Origin: Anaerolineaceae bacterium UBA5404
Lineage (GTDB): Bacteria > Chloroflexota > Anaerolineae > Anaerolineales > Anaerolineaceae
Direction: 5' to 3'
Assembly (NCBI GenBank): GCA_002409625.1
Contig: DHNY01000014.1
Span: 1-64,000 of the forward strand
DNA length: 64,000 bases
A model generated the notes under the pieces. The model had not been told where the DNA came from. It saw nothing but the letters and a program-made list of their open reading frames with translations, and ran no database searches. The translations under genes and the position numbers were made by a program. Positions 7,565 through 15,727 of this stretch are shown here, one piece after another; position 1 is the first letter of the stretch, and each line of letters begins with the position of its first letter.

Positions 7565-8377
7565 ATGTTAAGCTTTTTTGAGAGATTTACCCCGATCGTG
7601 CAAGCTTTATTTGGCACCTTGTTTACCTGGGGAATGACCGCTTTAGGCGCGGCTGGCGTGTTTTTGAGCAAGGAAGTCAACCAAAAAGTGTTGGATGGCA
7701 TGTTAGGTTTTGCTTCCGGTGTGATGATTGCGGCGAGCTACTTTTCTTTGCTTTCGCCGGCGGTTGAGATGTCAGCCGGATTGACTGTGCCGCAATGGTT
7801 TCCAGCTGTGATTGGTTTTTTGGTGGGTGGCGTGTTTTTATGGCTGGTGGATAAGATTTTGCCCCATTTGCATCCTGGCGAGAAAAAGCCGGAAGGCGTT
7901 AAAAGTTCCTGGCAACGCAGTGTGCTTTTGGTTGTGGCGATTACCTTGCACAACATTCCCGAAGGTTTAGCGGTTGGTGTGGCATTTGGTGCAGCTGCGG
8001 TTGGGATTGAAGGCGCTTCACTGGCTGGCGCGATTGCTTTGGCAATTGGTATCGGCATTCAAAACTTCCCTGAAGGCATGGCTGTTTCGATGCCCCTGCG
8101 CAAGGAAAAAATCAGCCGGGGTAAAGCTTTCTTTTTAGGTCAGTTGAGCGGCATTGTGGAGCCAATTTCAGCGGTTATTGGAGCTGCTCTGGTGCTTTCG
8201 ATGCGGACACTTTTGCCCTACGCACTTTCATTCGCTGCAGGCGCCATGATTTATGTGGTGGCAGAAGAGCTCATCCCTGAAGCCAAAAGGAATGCCTCAC
8301 GGCATAGCGATATCCCTACAATTGGCGTCATGCTTGGGTTTGCGGTGATGATGTTGCTTGATTTAGCGTTGGGATAA
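7565..8377 (+). CDS. ZIP-family metal transporter (GufA-like)
   Basis: An inner-membrane permease of 270 residues that takes up zinc or other divalent metals. The two signature helices are clear: HNIPEGLAVG (TM4) and QNFPEGMAVS (TM5), whose His, Asn, Glu and Pro residues form the binuclear metal site. Eight hydrophobic helices are evident. A short charged loop with HPGEKKPEG lies between TM3 and TM4. The start at 7565 is chosen because GGAGAG lies 5 bases upstream. An upstream in-frame ATG at 7499 would overlap the divergent gene. The substrate metal cannot be told from sequence. Confidence 0.88.
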   Translation: MLSFFERFTPIVQALFGTLFTWGMTALGAAGVFLSKEVNQKVLDGMLGFASGVMIAASYFSLLSPAVEMSAGLTVPQWFPAVIGFLVGGVFLWLVDKILPHLHPGEKKPEGVKSSWQRSVLLVVAITLHNIPEGLAVGVAFGAAAVGIEGASLAGAIALAIGIGIQNFPEGMAVSMPLRKEKISRGKAFFLGQLSGIVEPISAVIGAALVLSMRTLLPYALSFAAGAMIYVVAEELIPEAKRNASRHSDIPTIGVMLGFAVMMLLDLALG

Positions 8378-8396
8378 GCACTAAGCGATTCTTAAA

Positions 8397-9164
8397 TTAA
8401 CAAACTTCAGCCGGTTTTTGCCAAATTTGGTAAAAACCAAGCCTGCCTTCCTTGCCGTCTGAAAAGAAGCTTTCTTGTAGCCTGAGACCAGCCTGGTTGC
8501 CCAATTGTTCCAATTTCTCGGGGGAAAATTGGTGAACATAGCGTAAGCGCTGCTTGTCAGGACTGTCATCCGCACGCCAGTCAAGCAATAAATCGCCTTC
8601 GCTGAGTTCGTTTGGCTCAATATCAACAATTGACCAATCCTGAACCCGGGCAGCCAAACGGGGACTGTTGAGCGGCTGCCAACAGCTGATGATCAGTTTG
8701 CCAGAGTCTTCAAGAAGCTCTTTGATGTTGTTGAAAAACTGCATTTGCAAGCTTAAGCCAGGGATGTGATGCAATGTGGCGTAAGAGACGACTAAGTCGA
8801 ATTTTTGTCCATTTTTTGGCAGTTGCCAGGGAGTCTGGCCAAGATCAAGAGCTAGAAAGCGGTATGGTGCGTTGTTTTCCGTAGCTGTGGGAAGCGTTGC
8901 CAGAGCGTGGTCGATCAAGCCCAGGCTGTTGTCCACACCGAGATAGTTTCCTGTAAAGCCAAGATTATGCAAGGCAAGCGCCAGATTGCCATTACCGCAG
9001 CCTAAATCTAAAATGGATTTAGCAAGGAGCATTTTGGGCATCAAAAGTTGCACGCCGGGTTGAATGGCGTAACGCGTCGAAGAAAAGCTCTTGGCGTTAT
9101 CCTCATAAAACACGCGATTGAGTTCGATCAGCTTTTGGGCGGTTTCCGGGCTCATTTTTGGCAT
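8397..9164 (-). CDS. Trm9/ALKBH8-like tRNA wobble-uridine methyltransferase
   Basis: A class I SAM methyltransferase of 255 residues. Motif I is ILDLGCGNG at residues 51-59 and post-motif I is YLGVDNS. The N-terminal stretch FYEDNAKSFSSTRY resembles the Trm9 family opening (Tyr-x-x-x-A-x-x-Phe-x-x-TR-x). Eukaryotic Trm9 methylates the carboxymethyl group that Elongator places on wobble U34, giving mcm5U. This gene is divergent from elp3 with starts 71 bases apart, which supports that role. Both starts have a TACAAT box 6 bases upstream. Function is inferred from the family and context. A generic small-molecule methyltransferase is the alternative. Confidence 0.7.
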   Translation of the reverse strand: MPKMSPETAQKLIELNRVFYEDNAKSFSSTRYAIQPGVQLLMPKMLLAKSILDLGCGNGNLALALHNLGFTGNYLGVDNSLGLIDHALATLPTATENNAPYRFLALDLGQTPWQLPKNGQKFDLVVSYATLHHIPGLSLQMQFFNNIKELLEDSGKLIISCWQPLNSPRLAARVQDWSIVDIEPNELSEGDLLLDWRADDSPDKQRLRYVHQFSPEKLEQLGNQAGLRLQESFFSDGKEGRLGFYQIWQKPAEVC

Positions 9165-9170
9165 AATTGA

Positions 9171-9229
9171 ATTGTATCACTCGTGCAGGTCTAAGAATAA
9201 TAGAAATCCAAGTACAAAACGGTTACAAT
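9171..9229. promoter_or_regulatory. Divergent promoters for the Trm9-like gene and elp3
   Basis: TACAAT occurs on the minus strand (9171-9176) and on the plus strand (9224-9229), each ending exactly 6 bases before the respective ATG. Transcription would start at or within a base of the start codon, so both mRNAs are predicted to be leaderless. No Shine-Dalgarno box precedes either start. The -35 boxes are weak. Confidence 0.55.
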
Positions 9230-9235
9230 TTTGGC

Positions 9236-10876
9236 ATGATTGACGAACAAGAACGAAAAGCCTGGCGCAAAAAGCGCACATATACTGAAGATGAACTTGC
9301 CTTGGCGCGTAAAGTGCTCGAAGCTTTGCAAGAAGGTGTGGATATGCGCGCTGCCTTGCGCCTTTATCCGCTTCCTGATGGCGGTGGATTTATTGCCAAG
9401 CATGCTTTAGTGGCGGCATACCGTCGCTTGGTGGAGCAGGAAGTTTGGGAAGAAGATCCGGTTTTGTTGGCAAAAATTCGCATGAAGCCCATTCGCACAC
9501 TTTCTGGTGTTACAACGCTCACCGTGCTCACAAAACCGCACCCATGCCCTGGCGAGTGTGTTTTTTGCCCGACCATAGAAGGCATGCCCCAAAGTTATCT
9601 GCCTGATGAACCTGGTGCCAGACGCGGCGTGGAAAATGCGTTTGACCCCTATCGTCAGGTGGCATCGCGTTTGAAAGCATTGCACGATGTTGGGCATCCA
9701 ACCGAGAAAATTGAGCTTTTAATATTGGGAGGCAGCTGGTCTGCTTATCCAAAGGACTATCGTGAATGGTTCCTGCGCCGATGTTTTGAAGCTTTGAATG
9801 GTGAAAATCCAGATGATGACCAAGGCGAGGTATCCCTTTATGAAGTTCAAGCACGCAACGTGCATGCTGAAAGGCGCAATGTAGGTTTGGTGATTGAAAC
9901 CCGACCGGATTTGATTACTGTTGAAGAGCTCAAACTTTTGCGCAAGCAGGGTGTGACCAAAATTCAAATTGGTATTCAAAGCATGAACGATAACGTTCTT
10001 GCCATCAACCAACGCGGTCATGATAGTGCCACTACGGTGAGGGCAACGGCTTTGCTTCGGGAAGCAGGGTTCAAAATAACCGCGCATTGGATGCCAAACC
10101 TTTTAGGTTCAACTCCGAACCTGGACCGCGAAGACTTTGCCCGACTGTGGGAAGACGGCGGCGTGAACCCAGATGAGCTCAAAATTTATCCTTGCCAATT
10201 GCTTACAAGTTCGCCACTTTACAAGTTTTGGCAGGATGGCGCTTATGAGCCTTACGATGAAAATGTCCTGCTGGATCTTTTAGCAGATATCAAAACCACT
10301 GTGCCACGCTATTGTCGGATCAATCGTGTTATCCGCGACATTCCCAGCACGAATGTGGTTGAGGGCAACCGCAACACCAGTTTGCGCCAGGATGTGGCAT
10401 CAGAAATGGAAAAGCGCGGTCAAAAATGCCAATGTGTGCGCTGTCGTGAAATTCGCAGCCAAACGCTGGCACCTGGTGACTTGGTTTACAAGGATTTTAG
10501 CTATCAGGCAGCCGGCGCGGAGGAGCATTTCTTGTCCTTTGATACCCAGGACGATAAATTGGCTGGTTTTTTGCGTTTGTCCTTGCCAAATGAGGATAAT
10601 GCCCTGGGCATTGATGATTTGCAAGGTGCGGCGATTATTCGCGAGGTGCACGTCTATGGTCAGTCATTGGAGGTTGGCGCGGAGCAGGAAGGTTTGGCTC
10701 AACACGCGGGTATCGGTAAAACGCTAATCGCCCATGCTGAAAACATCGCTTTAGAACATGGCTATCAAAAACTCGCGGTGATTGCCGCAGTAGGCACGAG
10801 AGCCTATTATGCCGCCCGTGGCTTTAAACTGGGCGACTTGTATATGACCAAATCTTTGGGGAAAATGTCATCGTAA
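9236..10876 (+). CDS. elp3: Elp3-type radical SAM / acetyltransferase, tRNA U34 carboxymethylase
   Basis: A 546-residue homologue of the catalytic Elongator subunit, which makes cm5U at wobble U34 of tRNA. The radical SAM core carries the iron-sulfur motif CPGECVFC in the first third. A zinc-binding cysteine cluster (QKCQCVRCREI) follows near residue 385. The C-terminal GNAT domain has the acetyl-CoA loop QHAGIGKTL and ends with an YYAARGFK segment. Bacterial Elp3 occurs in Chloroflexota, including Dehalococcoides. The ATG at 9236 is chosen because homology begins there and TACAAT ends 6 bases before it. It is paired divergently with a Trm9-like methyltransferase. Confidence 0.92.
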   Translation: MIDEQERKAWRKKRTYTEDELALARKVLEALQEGVDMRAALRLYPLPDGGGFIAKHALVAAYRRLVEQEVWEEDPVLLAKIRMKPIRTLSGVTTLTVLTKPHPCPGECVFCPTIEGMPQSYLPDEPGARRGVENAFDPYRQVASRLKALHDVGHPTEKIELLILGGSWSAYPKDYREWFLRRCFEALNGENPDDDQGEVSLYEVQARNVHAERRNVGLVIETRPDLITVEELKLLRKQGVTKIQIGIQSMNDNVLAINQRGHDSATTVRATALLREAGFKITAHWMPNLLGSTPNLDREDFARLWEDGGVNPDELKIYPCQLLTSSPLYKFWQDGAYEPYDENVLLDLLADIKTTVPRYCRINRVIRDIPSTNVVEGNRNTSLRQDVASEMEKRGQKCQCVRCREIRSQTLAPGDLVYKDFSYQAAGAEEHFLSFDTQDDKLAGFLRLSLPNEDNALGIDDLQGAAIIREVHVYGQSLEVGAEQEGLAQHAGIGKTLIAHAENIALEHGYQKLAVIAAVGTRAYYAARGFKLGDLYMTKSLGKMSS

Positions 10877-11029
10877 GGTGACAATGGGAAAATGCATGGG
10901 TTAATAAGATTTTAGAAAATCTACCATGTATCTAATTAAAAGCGAGTGTGTTTCTTTGGGGTAAAACCAGCACATTCTCCTTAGTAGTTCCAACAGATGA
11001 TAACATTGTCATTGTTGAAGAGGTTTGAA

Positions 11030-12052
11030 ATGGAAAATAAAAATAACGGTGAAATCGTCATCTATCAATCGGAAGATGGATTAACGCATATAGATGTAAA
11101 GCTTGAGGATGAAACAATCTGGCTGACCCAACAGCAGATGGCCGAGCTTTTTCAGACCTCAAGAACCAATGTGGTTGAACACATTGGGAATATTTATTCA
11201 GAAGGAGAATTAGATCAAGATTCAACCTGTCGGGAATTCCGACAGGTCCGAAAAGAGGGAAGTAGGGAAGTTTCAAGACAAATTTCCCACTACAATCTTG
11301 ATATGATTATTTCTTTGGGATATCGAATCAAATCTTCTGTTGCTACACGATTTAGGATCTGGGCAACCGAGCGATTAAAAGAGTATACGATTAAAGGCTT
11401 CACCATGAACGACGCCAGGCTCAAAGAGCTTGGTGGCGGTAATTATTGGAAAGAGTTATTAGATCGCATACGGGATATTCGCTCTTCTGAAAAGGTTATG
11501 TATCGTCAAGTTTTAGATTTATATGCTACCAGTGTCGACTACAATCCGAAAAGTGATGAATCGATAACATTTTTCAAAATTGTGCAAAATAAATTACACT
11601 TTGCTGCCCACGGTCATACTGCTGCTGAGATTATCTACGACAGAGTTGATGCAGATAAACCTTTTATGGGTTTAACAAACTTTGCAGGTGAATTACCGAG
11701 GATGAAAGATATTGGTGTTGCCAAAAACTACTTAGATGAAAATGAACTGAAAGTTTTGAACAACCTGGTATCAGGTTATTTTGATTTTGCAGAAATTCAA
11801 GCGATGAGAAGAAATCCCATGTATATGAAAGACTATATCTCACATCTGGATGCCATCCTTTCATCCACAGGAGAAAGGCTTCTCGAAGATTCTGGAAAAG
11901 TAAGCCATCAGCAAGCAATGGATAAGGCTCAAGCAGAATATAGAAAGTACCAGGCAAAGACGTTAACGGAAGTAGAAAAACATTATTTGGATACGATCAA
12001 AACGCTTGAAAAGATAAGCAGTAAAACCAAAGCTGAAAACAAATCGGAATAA
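11030..12052 (+). CDS. RhuM family protein (virulence RhuM / Fic-associated)
   Basis: A soluble protein of 340 residues. The first part is the RhuM hallmark: a beta-hairpin and winged-helix-like segment with IWLTQQQMAELFQTS and YNLDMIISLGYR, then RFRIWATERLKEYTIKGF near residue 120. The second half is helical and contains a segment like those found beside Fic and death-on-curing (Doc) domains (HFAAHGHTAAEIIYDR, KNYLDENELKVLNNLVSGY). The C-terminus is a Lys/Glu-rich helix. RhuM genes are common, patchily distributed accessory genes, and their biochemical role is not established. The start at 11030 has AAGAGG upstream. It lies alone between core genes. Confidence 0.85.
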   Translation: MENKNNGEIVIYQSEDGLTHIDVKLEDETIWLTQQQMAELFQTSRTNVVEHIGNIYSEGELDQDSTCREFRQVRKEGSREVSRQISHYNLDMIISLGYRIKSSVATRFRIWATERLKEYTIKGFTMNDARLKELGGGNYWKELLDRIRDIRSSEKVMYRQVLDLYATSVDYNPKSDESITFFKIVQNKLHFAAHGHTAAEIIYDRVDADKPFMGLTNFAGELPRMKDIGVAKNYLDENELKVLNNLVSGYFDFAEIQAMRRNPMYMKDYISHLDAILSSTGERLLEDSGKVSHQQAMDKAQAEYRKYQAKTLTEVEKHYLDTIKTLEKISSKTKAENKSE

Positions 12053-12278
12053 ATGGCAACTCAGCGATAGGCTTTTTGAAATTGCCCCAAAGGAGGTGAG
12101 CGATGTGCGATCTCAACGACATCAGTCCCTCAAACAATTGAAAGATGCGTGGTTATCCAATTGCCAAAATGCTTGATTTTACCGGATTTTTCAGAATTGA
12201 AAATGGAGCGATAGTTTCAGCTATCCTTGCCTCGACTTGGGTATAGGCTATCTGCTAGCATAAAGAATCAATACACAA

Positions 12279-12313
12279 AACACCCTCGTTTAGGAGGGTG
12301 TTGTTGATTTTTT
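12279..12313. terminator. Terminator between rhuM and the AIM24 gene
   Basis: The stem AACACCCTC (12279-12287) pairs with GAGGGTGTT (12294-12302) across a 6-base loop, with six T residues soon after on the plus strand. It lies 21 bases past the convergent AIM24 stop and 227 bases past the RhuM stop. The gap 12053-12278 holds a very strong AAAGGAGGTGA box followed by a 12-codon frame (12102-12140) and nothing else recognisable. Confidence 0.75.
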
Positions 12314-12334
12314 ACTCAAATAAAGCTAAACGAT

Positions 12335-13012
12335 TTAGCCTTTTGTGGGTAAGAATGGGATGATTTTCGTTGCCAATTCTTTGGCATTGATGGTTTGGAG
12401 CCAGACACGGCCGGGACCTTCTACGACGCTCAGGAAGAGCCCTTCACCGCCGAACAAAACATTTTTTAAGCCTTTTACGGTCTCGATGCTATATCGCACG
12501 GTAGCTTCAAAGAAAGCAATGTTACCGGTATCCACTTTTAAGCGCTCGCCAGGTTGCAGATAGCGCTCAACAATGCTGCCATCCAGCTCCAAAAAGGCGA
12601 GCCCTTGGCCATGGATGCGTTGCAGGATAAAGCCTTCACCGCCGAACAAACCAGCGCCTAAACGGGTCATGTGGGTGCTCAGTTCAACGCCTTGGGTCGC
12701 GCACAAAAAGGCGTCTTTTTGGAGGATATATTCCATGCTGCCATCTAAGGTAATGGGCATAATAGTTCCTGGGAAGCTTGAAGCCAGGGTCATCTCAGCG
12801 TTTTGCTGCATTGCGGTGTATGTAACCATAAACAACGATTCACCGGAAAACAGACGTCCGATGCTTTTGCCAAGCCCGCCACGCATGTTGGTTTCCATGT
12901 TAAAGTTGTCGGTCATCCAAGTCATACCACCTGATTGGGTGTAGATGCTTTCGCCTTGATCAAACTGAATACTGACTGCGGGAAGATCACCGCCAATAAT
13001 CTTGTATCTCAT
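12335..13012 (-). CDS. AIM24 / TIGR00266 family protein
   Basis: A beta-rich protein of 225 residues. It has the repeated glycine motifs of the AIM24 fold: GGMTWMTDN near residue 28, RLFSGESLF near 53, GGEGFILQRIHG near 127 and FGGEGLFLSVVEGPG near 192. The family is widespread in bacteria and archaea, and its fungal member acts in mitochondrial inner-membrane organisation. The bacterial function is unknown. No signal peptide or membrane helix is seen, so it is probably cytosolic. A GGAG box precedes the start. It is the only gene of its unit and ends at the bidirectional hairpin. Confidence 0.85.
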   Translation of the reverse strand: MRYKIIGGDLPAVSIQFDQGESIYTQSGGMTWMTDNFNMETNMRGGLGKSIGRLFSGESLFMVTYTAMQQNAEMTLASSFPGTIMPITLDGSMEYILQKDAFLCATQGVELSTHMTRLGAGLFGGEGFILQRIHGQGLAFLELDGSIVERYLQPGERLKVDTGNIAFFEATVRYSIETVKGLKNVLFGGEGLFLSVVEGPGRVWLQTINAKELATKIIPFLPTKG

Positions 13013-13108
13013 AATAATCTCCTTTGAATTTATCTCAATCTATTATAACGAACTTTTTGAACGAAAAAAATCTTCCGTAAAGACTTTTACAAAGCCTTTA
13101 CACGTTGG

Positions 13109-13642
13109 CTAAGGTGTTTGCGTGCTGTGAGGTTGTGTTTCCTGGCTTTCAGGGGTTTCATTGGGGAACTCAGCAGCAATCGTGGGTGGCACGATGGTTT
13201 GGTTGCGTTGCTCCATGCGCGTAATCATGCCCACGCGGCGCTCATGACGACCGGCTTCGTATGTTGCGTTAAGCCAACCCTCAGTAATGAGCATCGCCAT
13301 ACCACTGCCAATGACACGCGCGCCCATGCAAAGCACGTTGCTATTGTTGTGGCGGCGGGAGAGAATAGCAGAAAAAGGTTCGCTGCAAGCCGCGGCGCGG
13401 ATGCCAGGGAATTTGTTGGCGGCAATAGACATGCCAATACCGGTGCCGCAAATCAAAATACCACCGTCAAAACCCAGGTTGATGATTGCTTTGGCAACTT
13501 GCTCAGCATAGCGGGGGTAGTCGGTGCTTTCTTCATTAAAGGTGCCAAAATCTTCGTATTCAATCAGACGACTATCGAGATAATCCTTGACCTGTTCTTT
13601 GAGTCTGAAACCAGCGTGGTCAGATCCAATAGCAATTTTCAT
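13109..13642 (-). CDS. rpiB: Ribose-5-phosphate isomerase B (RpiB/LacAB family)
   Basis: Interconverts ribose 5-phosphate and ribulose 5-phosphate in the pentose phosphate pathway, feeding PRPP synthesis. Family signatures are SDHAGF near residue 7, the catalytic cysteine in CGTGIGMS near residue 65, and NVLCMGAR near residue 102. The start at 13642 has GTGAGG upstream; a TATAAT box sits about 26 bases further up. The protein ends with a Pro/Thr/Glu-rich tail of about 30 residues not needed for the fold. That tail makes it longer than the usual 145-150 residues. Identification is strong. Confidence 0.92.
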   Translation of the reverse strand: MKIAIGSDHAGFRLKEQVKDYLDSRLIEYEDFGTFNEESTDYPRYAEQVAKAIINLGFDGGILICGTGIGMSIAANKFPGIRAAACSEPFSAILSRRHNNSNVLCMGARVIGSGMAMLITEGWLNATYEAGRHERRVGMITRMEQRNQTIVPPTIAAEFPNETPESQETQPHSTQTP

Positions 13643-13748
13643 GTTAAACCTCACTTTCTGGCTAAATTATACCTTTTGAATGACATCCTGCGCAAAAATA
13701 ATGACAATCGTCCATTGTAAGGATTTTGTAAAATTGTTATATTGATGC

Positions 13749-13762
13749 TAGACAAATGTCTA
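13749..13762. promoter_or_regulatory. Operator-like palindrome before the epimerase gene
   Basis: TAGACA-AA-TGTCTA is a perfect inverted repeat 15 bases upstream of the epimerase ATG, in the short region divergent from rpiB. Its place is suitable for a repressor site, but no regulator is known. Confidence 0.3.
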
Positions 13763-13777
13763 TAAAGTGAGAAAACG

Positions 13778-14800
13778 ATGATATTAGTAACGGGTGGCGC
13801 AGGTCACATAGGAAATGTTTTAGTCCGGGATTTGGTAAACGCAGGAAAAAAGGTGCGTGTTTTAGCTTTGCCTGGCGAGAAAATTGAGTCCCTGGATGGT
13901 CTGGATGTTGACATTGTTTGGGGCAACATCTTAAGTTTGGACGATTTGCGCAAAGCGATGGACGGCGTCAATTTGGTATTCCACCTTGCTTCATATGTGG
14001 CACTGACGGCAGACCAGTATGATTTGATGCGTAAGGTTAACGTTGAAGGCACAGAAAATGTACTTCAGGTTTGCCAGGAGATGAAGGTAGAACGATTGGT
14101 TTACACAAGTTCAATCCATGCTTACGAACGCGTTCCTGAAGGCGTGGTGATTGACGAATATCTTAAATTTGACCCACAGAATCCAGATGGCTTATATGAC
14201 CGCACAAAGGCTGAAGCCACGCTTTTGGTGCTCGAAGCTGCCAAAAATGGCATGAACGCCGTTGTTGTTTGTCCAACCGGTGTGGTGGGTCCTTATGACT
14301 ACAAGCTTTCTGAAATCGGTGAGTTAATCATTACTTGGATGAAGAGGCGCGCCTCGATTTCTACCGATGGCGGTTATGACTTTGTGGATGTGCGCGATGT
14401 TTCTGCAGGGCATATCCTGGCAGCTGAAAAAGGTCGCTCTGGTGAGGTTTATATCCTGGGTGGCGAGCGTATGAGCATCAAATCCTTAAGGGCGATGGTT
14501 CAAAAAGCATCCCGAGTGAAAACCCCGGCGATTAATATCCCTTCGAAATTAGCATTGATGGTTGCACCAATCGCGGAATTTTTCTATAAATTGTTTAGAA
14601 CCAGACCGAAGTTTACGACTTACTCGATTAAAACCTTGCTGAGCAATTCAAATATCAGCTCCAGCAAAGCCCAACGGGAACTTGGCTATAAACCACGCAA
14701 TTTGATGGATTCGATTAGAGATACGGTTGATTGGTGGAAGAAAAACAAGAAGAAGATCAGCCATGGTTTAAGGATGACATCCATAAAACCAACGGCTTAA
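13778..14800 (+). CDS. NAD(P)-dependent epimerase/dehydratase (extended SDR)
   Basis: An extended short-chain dehydrogenase of 340 residues. The Rossmann motif is GGAGHIGN at residues 6-13. The active site has the serine in YTSSIHAY, and the YxxxK pair is in LYDRTKAEA near residue 150. The general look is that of the dihydroflavonol-reductase/HpnA-like group, which includes sugar-nucleotide epimerases and hopanoid-associated epimerases. The substrate cannot be deduced. The C-terminus is basic (KKNKKK). It is followed by a terminator and is therefore transcribed alone. Confidence 0.82.
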   Translation: MILVTGGAGHIGNVLVRDLVNAGKKVRVLALPGEKIESLDGLDVDIVWGNILSLDDLRKAMDGVNLVFHLASYVALTADQYDLMRKVNVEGTENVLQVCQEMKVERLVYTSSIHAYERVPEGVVIDEYLKFDPQNPDGLYDRTKAEATLLVLEAAKNGMNAVVVCPTGVVGPYDYKLSEIGELIITWMKRRASISTDGGYDFVDVRDVSAGHILAAEKGRSGEVYILGGERMSIKSLRAMVQKASRVKTPAINIPSKLALMVAPIAEFFYKLFRTRPKFTTYSIKTLLSNSNISSSKAQRELGYKPRNLMDSIRDTVDWWKKNKKKISHGLRMTSIKPTA

Positions 14801-14830
14801 TCTGTATCGGACAAAGATAGTTTTAAGGAA

Positions 14831-14857
14831 AACGCGTCACTTCGGTGGCGCGTTTTG
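14831..14857 (+). terminator. Terminator of the epimerase gene
   Basis: AACGCGTCAC (14831-14840) pairs with GTGGCGCGTT (14845-14854) across a stable TTCG tetraloop, followed by a short T-run. It also separates the gene from the convergent mutM. Confidence 0.75.
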
Positions 14858-14887
14858 AATTAAGCATAAGCTTCTAACTGTTGTGTG

Positions 14888-15727
14888 TTAATAGTTCTTT
14901 TGGCAATAGGCACAGTAATGCGTACCGCGTTGACCAATCACCGTACGTTGAATAGGCTGGCCACAGCGTGGGCAGGGATTATCGGTTTGTTGATAGACCT
15001 GAAAGTAGTTTTGGAACCCGCCGCCTTTGTAAGCCCAATCAATGCTGGCACCGTTATGTTCAATGCCCAGGCGTAGCACCTTTCGGATGGCTCTTAGTAG
15101 ACGGTTGGCGTCTTCTTCTGTAAGCGTGTTTGAGAGGCGCTTGGGATGAAGCTGGGCTTGAAACAATGCTTCGTCGGTATAAATATTCCCCAAACCTGCC
15201 AAAAAACTCTGGTCCAACAAGAGCGGTTTAAGCTGTCTTTTATGCTTTTTCAGCATTTCAAAAAAGACAGTGCCGGTGAGTTTTGGGTCAAAAGGTTCTG
15301 GCCCAAGTTTGTTCAAAATGGTTTGCGGGTATTGGGTCAGCCATAGCCTGCCAAACTTCCTGGTGTCGTTGAAAGCAAGGTGCCAATGCGACTCGAAATG
15401 GAGATAAACATGGTCATGGGCATAAAAAGGGTATGCCAATGGGATTGCTGTGTTCGCATAGCGCATTTTCAAGTCACCACTCATGCGCAAATGGTAAAGC
15501 AAAAAAGCGTGGTCAAGTTCTAAAATCAGAAACTTGCCACGCCTTGAAATTTTATTTACGGTTTGGTTTTTTATAGCGGACTGAAAGGTCTCAAGTTCAG
15601 GTTCCGCGACTGTTTTCTTCCAAAAAACGCTCGTGCCAACTATCTTTTGCCCGATGAGAGACGGGGTTTGAACATCACCTTTTGCGAGTATTCGCGCGAT
15701 TGTCTCAACTTCGGCAAGTTCTGGCAT
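14888..15727 (-). CDS. mutM: Formamidopyrimidine-DNA glycosylase
   Basis: Base-excision repair glycosylase/AP lyase that removes 8-oxoguanine and formamidopyrimidines. At 279 residues it is the normal length. The N-terminus is MPELAEVET, with the catalytic Pro and Glu directly after Met. The H2TH helix region LAGLGNIYTDEALF lies near residue 168. The C-terminal zinc finger has two CxxC pairs (CPRCGQ and CAYCQK) around GQRGTHY. Its ATG overlaps the prs stop (TAATG), so translation is probably coupled. It is the last gene of the minus-strand run that begins at the B12 subunit. Confidence 0.95.
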   Translation of the reverse strand: MPELAEVETIARILAKGDVQTPSLIGQKIVGTSVFWKKTVAEPELETFQSAIKNQTVNKISRRGKFLILELDHAFLLYHLRMSGDLKMRYANTAIPLAYPFYAHDHVYLHFESHWHLAFNDTRKFGRLWLTQYPQTILNKLGPEPFDPKLTGTVFFEMLKKHKRQLKPLLLDQSFLAGLGNIYTDEALFQAQLHPKRLSNTLTEEDANRLLRAIRKVLRLGIEHNGASIDWAYKGGGFQNYFQVYQQTDNPCPRCGQPIQRTVIGQRGTHYCAYCQKNY

